NCBI RefSeq assembly: GCF_005239225.2
Contig: NC_133289.1
Location: 9,431,501 to 9,495,500, forward strand
Source: Populus alba
Lineage: Eukaryota; Streptophyta; Magnoliopsida; Malpighiales; Salicaceae
Reading direction: 5' to 3'
DNA: 64,000 nucleotides
Shown here piece by piece: positions 25,546-37,790 of this stretch. Position 1 is the first letter of the stretch. Every line of letters begins with the position of its first letter. The notes under the pieces are model-generated. The model saw only the letters and a program-made list of their open reading frames with translations. It did no database searches and was not told the origin of the DNA. Position numbers and translations under genes: made by a program.

Positions 25546-26536
25546 AAAAATATACACTTAAAAAGGAAAAGGGGACAAATGAAAAAAAATAAGAAAAATA
25601 AAACAAACTCTTTCCTAAAAATAATCCTTCATAATTTCTTTTTCTTTTTAATAAAAAAAATATTAAAACAAACTCACTCTAAATAGAACCAATCACCACC
25701 CTTTCCTTATTTTCCCATCAATCTCTGACAACAACGTAAAAACTCTATAAACCTCTCTCCACTTTCATAACTAGCCCTTTCAATGATTAGGAGCACCATC
25801 CAACCCATCAACGCAACAACCTATCTTCCATGTCAACCATCACCGCTAATAGACATTATTCACACTATAACCACAACCCATAAAAAACCACCATAATCCT
25901 TTTTTTCTCTTCACTTGAAACAAATAATGGTAGACAACAACAATAGCATAATCCATAAAGAAAATGATAAAAATAATCCAAAACTTGACATTGATCTCCC
26001 ACCTCGAGCAATGGTGGGCTACACCACGTGTGTAAGCAAGGTGAGGGAGAGGAAGCACATTTGGTCCATTAACTCACACATTTTTTCCCTTCACCAAAAC
26101 ATGTGATTGTTTTTCATAATCCATGTCATACATCCACATATGGCAACTACATGTCTCCATTGTTATAGTCAGTTTGCAGTAACTTTTGGTCGACTTCATC
26201 AAATCATGAATGTCATTTTTGAATCCTAAATGAATTACTACTTTGTAAATAACTTTTAATGTATTATTAATTTGTAAATTTATTGTGATGAATACTTCAA
26301 GTGTTAAGGTTTGCATTATTGTATGGTGACCCTAAGGGTATAATGTCTATGGAGATTTATTTTTCAAGGTGTGATGAGGTTGGAATCAATACCCCACAAT
26401 AACATTGGGAGGACGGGTAGCAACAAGATTATCTAAGGTGTAATTCTTGACCTCAATGTGGAATTTTTATGTGTGGATATTTATGTTTGTTGATTGAAAA
26501 ACTTGTGCTTTTATGTTATGAAATAAACTACATGAT

Positions 26537-26855
26537 TGTTTTCATATAAAAAAATATGAAAAATATATGGTTGCCTTTCTTAGTGTAGGTATATATTGAT
26601 TGTTTTCTTTACCAAAGGATCAACTCGGGGATAGTATGATCCTTAAAAAAGTCAAGTCTTCTGCATGTTGAAACTTAGTTATTTTCATATAAAAATATAT
26701 ATATATTTTCATTTTTCTTTATCAAATAACCAATTTTGGGAATATTATGATCTTTAACTATTTATATCCTTTGAATCTTGAGACTTTGTTATTTTCATAT
26801 AAAAAAAATTGTTTTTCTTTTTTTCCCTAAAAATCAACTTAGGGATGTATGATCT
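26537..26855. repeat. Three imperfect 110-143 bp repeats
   Basis: The anchor TTCATATAAA occurs at about 26541, 26684 and 26794. After each comes a T-rich block, then an AAYCAACTYRGGGATR-like block and ATGATC. No coding function is apparent. Confidence 0.5.
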
Positions 26856-29800
26856 GTTAGGTTTTTTGGAATGCATATACACAGTGAAAATGATAAATTT
26901 TAAAATTTTCAAGAATCCTAAAAATCTCGTTAAACAGATTTAAAGTTTTTTAAGGTTTATACAAAGATTACATGAAGATTATATATTCTTTTCAACTTTG
27001 AATAATTACTTCAAAATTGCGTTGTTGCAAATCACAAGACATTTAATTAAGTATCTGGTCTCTAATGGTAATACACATGAACTAATAATGAGAAATATCA
27101 TAAACCCTTTTAGGAGAAAGAGATTGTTATACCTTAGAGTGCTAGCTTTTTTCTTTTATGTTTTAAGTGTTTCTTGTATTATACTTTACTCATAGAAAAT
27201 AAAAGGGCATAACTTTATATTTACAAAGAAACCTAAAAAAACCATGTAAATGAAAAAAAAATATCAATTTGCTCCTTAAATAATATCACATATATTATTT
27301 TGGGTTAATTTTAGAAATTTATTCAATTAAGTCCTTAGTTGATTGTTTCTAAGTCTAGAATTGTAATCTCCTATATTAATTACACTATAGTCCTCAATTT
27401 CTAAAACGTATTTATAATCAAGTCACATTTGATTAATCATCATATTTTAATTTATGATCAATGGTTTTTATGTGTGCGACCTATTAGATTTTTCAATAAA
27501 TTGGCCTAAATATAAATCACAATCCTAAATAAAATAAAATTACATCAATTAAAAAATTAATTTATTATCAATTCAACAATCAATTGATTTATATTTGAAT
27601 ATCAAGTATAATATTTAGTAATATATCATAATCTCTCAAATATTAAGAAAGTCATAAGTGGTTTGGATTAACCTTGTAGTGATCAATTTCTCAATATAAT
27701 TATTATCTCTTCATCAAGAATGTTCTAATTTAGATATTATAGCATGAAGTATGTTTGTTTTATTAAATCATTATAGTTTTTAACATTATTGTTATTGATT
27801 ATTGGAATTATATTTGAAACTTTTTTCAAATCTCATTCCACCTTAGCCAAAGATTTCACAATCAATAATATTTAATAACAGATGAAACATTTTTAGTATT
27901 TCATCTAGGATAATGAACCCTCCTTTTATTACTTAAATACATTTATATAATTTATATTATACTCAATATTTACTTGTTTGTTATCCTTGATTAGGATGAT
28001 GAGCCTTTTTATAGACATAAATAATCTCTTCATATGGAATTCTATTATGGGTTAGTTCAGTGTACATGTCATCTAACAAGCACTTATATATTAGTTTCAA
28101 GTATCTTTCATATCTCAGTTTATGAGAGCAACAATAAACTCTTAGATAGAATTCACATGAATAGTAAGATTCAATAAGAGTCGCAATGACTTAGTGTAAA
28201 TTTAGAATAAATAGATGATGGAATATGAGAAAGATTTAAATTAGAAACAAAACACTTAAATTCAAGAAAAATCTAATTAAAAGAGACAAAGATAAAATTG
28301 AATAAGAAAAAGATATGGTGTAGCATTAAATTACTAGAAAGAAAGAGTTTTAGAGGGGGGAATTGAAATAAAGAAATTGGAGTTAATATGTATATAAAGA
28401 CAATATATAAGGCCAATGTGCAAATAAAAAAAATATAAAGGGTTTAATATGTAAATTAATGATAGATGTCATATAAATAGGAGGTTTGGCTTCTAAAGGA
28501 AGCCAATTTTAGCTGGCTGAAATTGAGGGAGATAGAGAGAGGAGGATCTATGCAATTTTCTCATAATTTTTTTTGTTAAACAGTATAAAAAACAAAAGAT
28601 TTAAGGGAGTTTTGGGAGATCAAGAACTCAAAGTCAAGGGATTGAAGAGAATATAAGTTTGAAATTGAGGGTTTTTAGAGGAAGTGAAGGGAAAAGGAAA
28701 AGGTGAAGATAACTTGGGTTATTCTTGTATTTTTCTCTTAATCCATCAAGGGTAAGAAATTCATCTTAGTTGATTAGATTGAATGAAAATGTGATATGTG
28801 ATATGAGATGTGTTGAATGTGTTAGTTTATGTGAAAATGAGATTTTGAACTACAGTTGTTTCCTTTGATGTTTTTATGGTGGAATGATGTTGTTTATATT
28901 ATGAGTAGTAATTGAATAACAATTTGACTAAGAGAGTTTTGTCTTTAAAAGGAAGATTTGATTAAGTTGAATTATGTAAGATTAATGTTAAATGGTATTA
29001 AAAGGAGTATTGACATGATGTTGTTGCTTTGAATGATGAGGAAATACTTGGAAACATTTAGTTACTTGTTAAATTTTACAGGCTAAAAATAGAACAGTTT
29101 TATCACCTTAACTTTCAACTAAACATTAAGTCTGAAAATGATAAAATTTGATATATATATCTTCAAGAAAGTTATAGATATAGTTGTTAGCATTAAATCC
29201 AACTGGTTTTTCATAAATCGGAGCTATGAAACTTCAGATATGGGTTAAAAATTAAAAAGAGGTCTAACTAGGACCCTATTAGACAGATTCCACAAGTTAT
29301 TGTGTAGGATGATTTTCGATGTATAGAATGTATAGATGGAATAAATAGATTCATAACTCTGCATAAAAGTTGTATCTTTATCTCTTAGCTTTATAACGAA
29401 ACAAATCATGCTTAAAATTGAGTTCTACAACTCTGGTTATGATTGAAACATTAAACATTGTTCTAAGGGGTTTAGGCTAAATGTGATGAAAATAATCAAT
29501 TTTCAATCTTCATTTGGAAGTGATATTGATTTCGAGTTTGAAATAATGGAAATTATAAAAAATAAAACAAAAGTGTCCATATGTGAAACTTTAAGAAATT
29601 GTCCTAGTTAGTAAGTTAAAAATTCATAGTGAATAAAAGTTGAAGTGGAGTTTACGACTTTAATGAAATTGTTGATGATGTTTGTATCTTTATTGGTACA
29701 AAAAAGGCTACATTTGTGAGACAACAACAAGGTGTCATGTCCAGAGGTCATACACCATGTAGGTGATCATCACCTTACTCATATTTAAATAAGTTTTGTT

Positions 29801-29912
29801 TTTTTCTTTATTGTCAATATTTTGTTAGATCAATATATATACACTATATTGGAAGAATAACATAAAGAAGGAAAATGCAAATTAAAAAAAGGTATAAGGA
29901 TATAAATATACC

Positions 29913-30061
29913 AGATTTATTAGTATCTATGAGAGGATGAATGGATTTATTAGCATCCGCGAGAGGATGACTGAATTGATTGATATCTATGAAAAAATGA
30001 CTGAATTTATTGGCAAACAAATGAGTTCACTAAATTTATTAGTATCCATGAGAGGATAACC
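29913..30061. repeat. Five-copy 30-bp minisatellite
   Basis: Units start at 29913, 29943, 29973, 30003 and 30032, with consensus close to GATTTATTAGTATCTATGAG then AGGATGACT. Four units are 30 bp and one is 29 bp. The 30-bp period keeps one frame open across the first four units (decapeptide like FISIYERMTE), but there is no start codon or flanking exon to suggest translation. Confidence 0.8.
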
Positions 30062-31488
30062 ATATTATTGATGGTATGATGAAATATCCAATATGAGTTA
30101 AAATGTTATATAAAGTATAATATCGTTGATAATCATGTTAATCCTTTAGCAAGTAAATTGTTGTTTTTAATAATATTTTAAAAAAAAATTATGTGTTTAA
30201 TTATGCAATTAATGTGATTAATTGTGGTATTTCAAGTTCCTCGCAAACTAGACGTTTGCGACCGCAGTGTTAGATATTAATGTCATTGCTGGATAATGTA
30301 ATCATGTAATACAATATTGTGAACTACAATGTCTGTAAATAAGTTTGAATTCCTTTATGTCATGTAATTAATGTCATTTTGGTAAATTGTAAAATTGCAA
30401 TGAACAAATACATGAACTTTATAAAGTTTAATTATTTCAAATTTGGCATATTTGATTATTGTGGAAAAAAAATATTTCTCTTAAAAATCCAATTCTAACT
30501 AAAAATCCAATTCTGTTTTTTTTTTTTAATGGATTTTCAATGTTTAAACCTAACTATTATACAATTCAAGATTCAAAATAAAGGTAAAAAAAGGAAGCAG
30601 GTAAAGATTCAGAATTTGAGCAGAAGCTTTCCCCTCTTCCCTACATGATCTGCCTTTCCCCTTCCTTCCATTCCCCATTAGAATTTCACAAAAAAAAAAA
30701 AGCATATGGGAGGGAGGATTATGTTTTGATTCTGTGTTTGTGGAAAGGAGAGAGGAAATAGCATGATCAATATAAATTTTGAATGATTAGCATAGGCAAT
30801 TGTAATTTATGAAATTAATGAGAGAAAGTGCAAATTTTGGGAATCTCAAACTAATTTTCCTGGATATTAATTATTTACTAATAATACCACATTTGCAATA
30901 TTAATTTTATGATGAGTGTTTAACCATTATTAATTTGAATGATGTGTTGCACTGAAAACCTAACTATCTTGTCACTAAATATCTAATAAGCCATTTAATA
31001 GAAAAAAATTTAAAATTAAGAGGTTTGTTAATTTTAAAATTTATAAAATTAATCAAAAGTATATCTAAACTAACTCAAATATTTATATTAATAATAATAA
31101 AAAATTATCTTATCACCTAAATAATTTAGAAAAAAAACTGATTTGATGGTGACATCATTAATTAATTGACAAGTATTCCTTTGCTTACGCGGATATCCTC
31201 GGGAAAAAACCCTCACCTGCACAAATAATTATTCTGTGTCTGAGCAAAATTCATGGAGCCGAAGGAAAAGAGAAACTAGAAATTAAGAAAAGAAGGCAAG
31301 CAATCCCTTCTTCTTCTTCTACAGACCTTTCATATATATGATTGAAAAGAAAGGCTAATAAGGTCAAAATGTGTAAACTGCACACTTCTACTACTACAAT
31401 AAAATAAAGGCATTTTGTTTTCATTTTGGATTGAACACAGTTAACCTGAAAAAGGAAGGAAAAAATAGAAAAAAGAGTTGAACATTTG

Positions 31489-34400
31489 CTACGTTGATTC
31501 AGCTTTTCCTGAGAGGTTGGAGCCACCACTGTGATCAAAGGCATCGTTGTCGACGCTGTTAACATCCTTATTCTTAGCTAAAACATCATTGTAAGGATGT
31601 CTAAGAGGACCAACTCCTGAAGCTCCAAAGTCTGTAGCAGAAGAAGATGCTGATGTGGTTGAGTTCGTGTTCATCCCATCATTTTTCAGTATCATTTCTA
31701 TTTCCTTCACCACCTCACTCATTGGTGGACGTTCTGCTGCTGACTCTTCAACACACTGCATTGCCAATTCCAAAAACCTCCTAAATCCTACAAGATTCCC
31801 AATGTTTCTAATGCCTGGATCCATTATTTCTTTCAATCCATGGTGCTCTTGATCATCCCTGTCCATTGTCGTTCTTACTTCCCGGACAATGTACTTCCCT
31901 TTCTCTATAGGCTGCTTTGCTATTATCAGTTCAAGCATGACCACCCCAAAACTGTACACGTCGCTCTTCTCCGTTAATTGCTGTGTCATGTAATATTCTG
32001 GATCCAGATAACCCTGCATGAACATGATTAGCGCCAAATTTGTCCATAAAGACAGATATGGCAATATTCTCATCCTTTGGATTTACTAAAGGAAAAGTAA
32101 TTATACTGACCAGGGTGCCTTTAACCTGAGTTGAAACATGTCCTTTTGAGATGTCTGATACCAGCTTTGACAGGCCAAAATCAGCAACCTTTGCAGTCAA
32201 GTTTTCATCCAACAGAATGTTGGTGGTCTTGACGTCTCTGTGGATTATAGGAGGGTCCGCAAGCTCGTGCAAGTAAGTTAATCCTCTAGCCGAGCCAAGA
32301 GCAATGCGAAGCCTCCTTTTCCAGTCAAGATAAATCCCAGACTTTCCTACAATTTAACAATGTGCATACTGATTCAGACGAAGTTTTCTTGGGTGGCCGT
32401 TGTAAATGCCCACGGGTGGCCGGAAAAATTTAAACAGAAACTTACTCAATGTCCTGGAAATATTATTCTCAATGCTTACTTGCATGACTATGGTGGTAGA
32501 AGTGAGCATACCTGACAAGCTTTCCCGCAATGTTCCATTAGGCATGTATTCATAGACTAGCATCTGTTCTCCTTGTTCAAAACAAAAACCCACAAGACCA
32601 ACAAGGTTCTTGTGATGGACCCGTGATAGCAACTCGATTTCAGTCTTGAACTCGAGCCCTCCCTGCATTGATCCTTTCTGAGCTCTTTTGATTGCCACAA
32701 CTTGGCCATCAGAAAGCATTCCTCTATACACCTGAACAAGACAAAAAAATTAGAAGGGGCCAGGTAATAAATTAGAAGGGAGCTAAGAAAATCTATTCCT
32801 CTGTCACAAATATTTATAAGGGAGGAGCATTTTTTTGCAGGGGCCAAGGCCCCTGCCAGCCCCCCCCTCCCTCCGCCACTGCCTGGAGACAATGTATACG
32901 AGATGACCAAGGAACAATTTTCTGGTAAATATATCCTGACAAAATCTTGAATATATACCTTTCCATAGCCTCCAGAACCTATCTCATTACTTTGCGAAAA
33001 GTTGTTAGTGCACTTTTTAAGTTCATCATAAGAGAACCATCTTGCTCCCTTCAACTGAGGTGCCCCGCCACTATCATTGCCACTCGGAGCCCAGGAAGCT
33101 GGAAATTACACAAAGGTTTTATTGCACAAGCCAAAAGTTCTTTGATGCTGCCTTTAGCCAGCATCTTAATGATTTAAGGGTGATCTTAATGATTAAAGGG
33201 TGATTATGAGTATAGTAGCAGTTGTTTTTTAAAGTATTTTCATTTTGAAATGAATTAAAATACTATTCTTTTTTATTTTTTAAAAATTATTTTTAATATT
33301 GAGCACATCAAAACAATAAAAAATATTAAAAAAATTAAAATTTTCATGAAACTCCATTTGAAATGCAGTTCGAAACTGCGCCTTAATTGGAAGCAAGAAT
33401 ATTAAAGATGTTATGTGTTGATTACCAAATGGTTTACTTAATCCAATAGCTTTTTCTGCACGTTTCTTCTGACGAATTGCATATATCCCTACCCCGACAA
33501 GGCTCATAACCAGTAAGCCACAGCCAATTCCTATCCCAACAACCACACCAGCGCTCAAAGAATTTCCTCTGGAACCACCTGAAACATGTTTTCTTTTTCT
33601 AGTCAATTGACTATTCCAAGGATGGTAGGACAGAAACTAGATGCATGAATAAAGATATGAATTAAGTTACCTGGAAAAGGGTAATTCGATGCAATAAAAT
33701 AGTAGGGCCCAAAATATTTGGGAGGCTTGTACGTTTGGTTGCTCAGGGCAAATCCAATCCTCTGAATTTCAGACCTATTAAAAAAATTTCCAGTGGGTGG
33801 AAATAGCGCGACCTGCACCTGAAGGTAGTCGTCAACGTTAAAAAAAGGGTTCTGAAGAAAAACTGAGCCAGGAGTTAGGCCCAGCTGGTTCCAAAGTGAC
33901 ATCTCTAGTGAATGAAACGTATTATCATTGGACAATTCCCGGAAGGAGGGTCCTCTGAAGTACAGAGTCCCTTCATATGGATAGGCACATTCACAACTCT
34001 GAGGGCTGAGCTTCTGTTCAATGGGACACAGTTTACTTCCACAATTTGCAAGGCTAGTGGAATAAGGCTTTGTAGACTGTTGCTGGAGTTGACAGTAACT
34101 GGTATTTGAGAGGGCAATGCACACCGGGTTTCCTACAAGTCTGAGTGCATAATAATGAAAATTGAGATTGATGGCGATCGAGTGGTTGAAAGAATCACAT
34201 TTCTCCACGTAAATGAATGCAAGTTCTAGAAATCTGCTCACATTAATCTGTTTGTGTAATCAGCCGTCAGTGTTACGGAGGAAATCTGGTTGTTCTGCAG
34301 ATCAACAAGTTGGAGTTGTGGACTGATGCTGACACTCATGTTGAAGGAGCCATTGAATGCATTATTCCTCAACAACCTTCCAAAATTTGAAGAAACGAAT

Positions 34401-36793
34401 GATCAATTTGCACTTTCTAAAATTGTTTTTAGGAGCTCAAATGGCATTTGGTCAAGACTTACACTTGCTGTATCTGAGGAAAACTGAAGACTTCTGATGG
34501 AAAAGTCCCTTGAAGAGATCCTTGCTCTATGACTCTGCAGCATGGATTTTCGAAATGAGACTACAAATCTATAACGTTTCCAGATAGTACATTTCTGATG
34601 TGCCGGATACTTACAAGGTGGTGAGAGATGGTAAGGTTGAGAACCAATCAGGAGCTTCTGAAGATTCGAAAGAATTGTTGCTAAGATCCCTGCAAAAATA
34701 AGTTATGGATACGCATTCATTAGCATGAAAAAAGGACAAGTTAAAAGAGCAGAAAAGGGAACTTACACATAATTGAGGGCGTCCATTCTACTTAAATTTG
34801 GAAACGGGCCTCTCAGTTTATTGTGTGCTAAATTCCTGAAAGAAACATGTTAGGGAGGAAAGGTCGTTATGTTTAACGGAGTGAAACACGGCCTTGTTAA
34901 ACTGTGAAAGTAAAAGTACCCACAATTCGTTGAGGTTCGTGAGGTTGTTCAAATTATCTGGGACCTCCCCGTCTAAAGAGTTTCTGTCAAGTCGACTGAA
35001 GCAAACAAAATGAGTCAGAGTCCCAATCGAGCTCGCAGAGAGGATTATTATTTAAGGGAGGAAGATACTCACAGAACCTCAAGACTCTGAACTTGGCATA
35101 TTGTGGACGGAATATTTCCTTCAAGTTGGTTCCCATCGAACAATCTGTCATTAAGGAATCACAAGCAATTAGAAGGACACAACTGGGGGTAAAAGAACAT
35201 AATTAGAGAAACAAAAGCACTGTCTGGCCACCAACTTACACGTGTATCAGCATCATATCAGAGTTGAAAAGTTCAGGTGGAAGGGAACCTGAAAGCTGGT
35301 TTTTATTGAAATGGCTGCAAATTCAGAAGACTAACTATTAAATGTGCTATATTTAGTTATTTAATTGAATTTCTAGACACAGTATCAAAATACAATTCTT
35401 ACTCATCTTTCGCATGAGAGGTGTTTAGAAAAAATTTACTCACAAGTGCTTAGCATTTAGTAGCAGGTCCAAGCCTGGGATGGTGCCTTTCGAGATTGGG
35501 ATGGTTCCTGTCAACTGATTGTCTGCAAGGTCCAGCCAGTAGAGTTTGGAGAGTTTACCCAGGGAAGGTGGGATTCCGCCGGAGAACTTGTTTGAGTTGA
35601 GAGCCCTGTGAAAAGTGTTGAATAAAGGGAAGATATAGTACCCCTCTTGATTCGTATGTACTCATAATTGTTACTAGTTTAACCAGTCTTACAAGAAGGA
35701 TAGCTTGGCGAGATTGCCCAGCTCATCTGGAATGCTACCGCTGAAGCCACAACCAGCAAGGATTCTGAAAAGGTGCAGGAAAGACGCGTAAAATACACTT
35801 TCTTCGATATTCATGGAAGAATTATATAAGCCGGCCGGCGAAGTAGAAAAGTGGGTATTTCATCTTACAGGATGCTCAAGTTCAGCAGGTCTCCTAACCG
35901 TGGAGAGAGGGGTCCTGTGAGGTTTGAGTTAAATGACAGGTCCCTGCAATAAAATAGCCTTCATGCTTGAATATTTAAGCTTTAAGATACATAGATTATT
36001 TACATGCATCGGACAGTTTTGTGGAAATGTGTATGTTTCAATTCGAAACATGCTTGGTTATAAATAATCTTGCTAAGGTAGAACGCTGCTTTGAATTTCT
36101 TGTAATATATAAACTAGTTCCTGTTAGATAGATATCAGGAAACTCACAAGGATCTCAATGCGGCCAGTCCTCCAATATCACCACTTAGCTTCCCTACGAG
36201 GCTCATGGTTGATAACCCCCTGAAATGTATCAAATACATAGTGATGATCAGAGAAGAGATGAGAGATGATTAATAATAATAAATTACAGATCATGTTGAG
36301 GAAATTCAGTACTGACAATGCAGTGATCCTTGAATTGGAGCATGTGACTCCTTCCCAGGGTGCTCCACATGGATCATCAGACTGGTCCCAGCTAGGTGGT
36401 GTGTTTTGCCATTGACTCTTGAGTGATTTGAGTGCTGCCGCTGCACCACCGCACAAAAACCATTGTTAAAATCATCAACTAGTGGCTCTAGGTGTGACAG
36501 CATGCAGTAGGAAATGTGATAGATATTCCAATAGAGCAATCCTGGCTAGCTAGCTACAACTTGTGATCAAAACTGTCAGAAAAATATCGATCAAAGTCAT
36601 AATAATATAACTGACTCATGGAAGAAAATATATGAATGGAGTGAATAGGAGAAGAAGATGGAGGGAGGGAGGCAGGAAAGCGGTTGGACTAATCACCGTC
36701 ACGAGGGTCTGTGTCGGAGAGAAGGAGATGAATTCCTGAAGTAAAGAAAGAGAGGAAGAGGAGTAACCGGGAAGTGGCTCCGCCCAGTCCCAT
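31489..36793 (-). CDS. LRR receptor kinase, HPCA1/CARD1 group (LRR VIII-1)
   Basis: Nineteen minus-strand exons: 36793-36697, 36440-36317, 36219-36148, 35943-35869, 35764-35693, 35605-35444, 35314-35240, 35144-35073, 34995-34924, 34835-34767, 34689-34615, 34534-34463, 34376-34242, 34140-33671, 33578-33426, 33098-32959, 32731-32512, 32346-32111, 32013-31489. They join in frame to 971 aa. Many LRR exons are 69-75 nt in one phase, typical of one repeat per exon. Order: signal peptide (about 1-27), Cys-paired cap ([13 protein letters not shown]), about ten LRRs, a juxtamembrane domain with Cys 424, 429, 440 and 442 before AYPYEG, membrane segment about 559-582, then kinase. The kinase has [11 protein letters not shown] at 639-649, Lys660, HRD 754-756 and DFG 774-776, so it is an RD kinase expected to be active. 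The family includes HPCA1/CARD1, a plasma-membrane hydrogen peroxide and quinone sensor. Whether this copy is the orthologue or a neighbouring VIII-1 member is open. Confidence 0.95.
32840..32883. repeat. GC-rich insertion scar in kinase intron
   Basis: Inside the intron 32732-32958 is the palindrome GGGGCCAAGGCCCC, then a C8-rich block and CCGCCACTGCC. The reverse complement, with GGCAGTGGCGGAG, resembles the ends of transposon fragments common in plant genomes. Surrounding intron sequence is AT-rich, so this block stands out. Confidence 0.4.
33210..33400. repeat. AT-rich dispersed repeat inside kinase intron
   Basis: A reverse-oriented member of the family described at 3505-3700. It has AAAAATTATTTTTAATATTG then AGCACATCAAAACAATAAAA. 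It lies in the 327-nt intron 33099-33425 and accounts for more than half of it. Splice sites are intact. Confidence 0.55.
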
Positions 36794-37634
36794 TGCCGCT
36801 GCAGTTCTGAATATTAAAGCCAGGCTACTTCCACCATAAACTAGGTACAAAAACAGGTCTAAGATTGTTGCCGGCCTGGCCTCATTTGCCGAGGAACAAG
36901 GAATGAATGTGGACGTTGCTGCTCTGTCATCATATCAACAAGAGAGAAAAAAATAAAAAGTCCTCTCCAATGTGCTTTCTTTTAATTGATTTTGTCTTGT
37001 CTTAGAAGCCACTCTATGCCCTAACCATTCCCACTATAACATATGCTTGTTAGCGGATTTAATTAGCCATAATGATATTGCCATCATCTCCTTCGTCTTC
37101 ATCTCCACAGCGTCTCTTCTGCATGTCTCGTTCATAATCATTATTAAAAACAGATTTAATTTGGACGTCTTGCTGTTTCCTCCACCACCCTTCCATCAAC
37201 TTATTATTTTGCCACTGAGGAGATTTGCATCGGCATCTTTCAGAACGGCCCAATGGTCGATATTCTCTTACTTCCATTCTTTCTTATTATTATTGCTCCC
37301 AACCACACCACTATATATTTTGCAATCATCGTCGTCCATCTCGTCAGGTCCATGCCATGATTTTATTTTATCAAAAAACACCTTTTTTTATTTTTTACAG
37401 TTGGGCATTGGGTGGTCAGGACATTATTATGGACTCCAAAACCTAGGAAACAGGCCACGTAAGACAGATCAACGGCTGATCCATCAACTAAGCGGCATTT
37501 TGATCCCCTTGCTGTCTCGAAGTGGAAGCCGTTCCCCGTCCATTATCACCCATGCCTTGTTGAAAAAAACAAAGACATCGCATATCAATGCTTTGTTTCC
37601 ACCGCGTGCGTCCACTCACCCATCTATCCGAGTA

Positions 37635-37790
37635 ATACCTATTTATTTTTATATTTTAAAAATATCTTTTAAAAGTTATTTTTTATGTTTTTTATTTAAT
37701 TTTTTTTATTTTCAGATTATTTTAATGTGTTAATTATCAATAAATAAAAATTTAAATAAAAAATACTATAAAAACAATTAAAATCACACT
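37635..37790. repeat. AT-rich dispersed repeat, copy
   Basis: Contains TTTAATGTGTTAATTATCAA and flanking A/T runs in the order seen in the family copy at 42030. Diverged and partly truncated. Confidence 0.4.

Larger units (their letters stand above)
23250..31480. other. Repeat-rich intergenic region
   Basis: An 8.2-kb gap between the starts/ends of two minus-strand genes. The first 500 bases are the GAUT7 5' flank, with a CTG run at 23333-23348 and a CACGTG at 23597-23602. The remainder is AT-rich, with microsatellites and four repeat arrays listed separately. From about 28480 to 29800 the sequence is purine-rich and transcript-like (GAGGGAGATAGAGAGAGGAGG begins near 28525), resembling a decayed LTR, but paired ends were not found. 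No protein gene is supported. Confidence 0.5.

Noticed and set aside
32354..33054. Apparent premature stops and odd inserts in the kinase frames
   Set aside because: They are intron read-through. With splice sites at 32346, 32512, 32731 and 32959 the kinase is continuous.
37047..37733. 228-codon plus-strand frame
   Set aside because: Starts at TTG and encodes Ser/Phe/Ile-rich sequence typical of T- and C-rich non-coding DNA.
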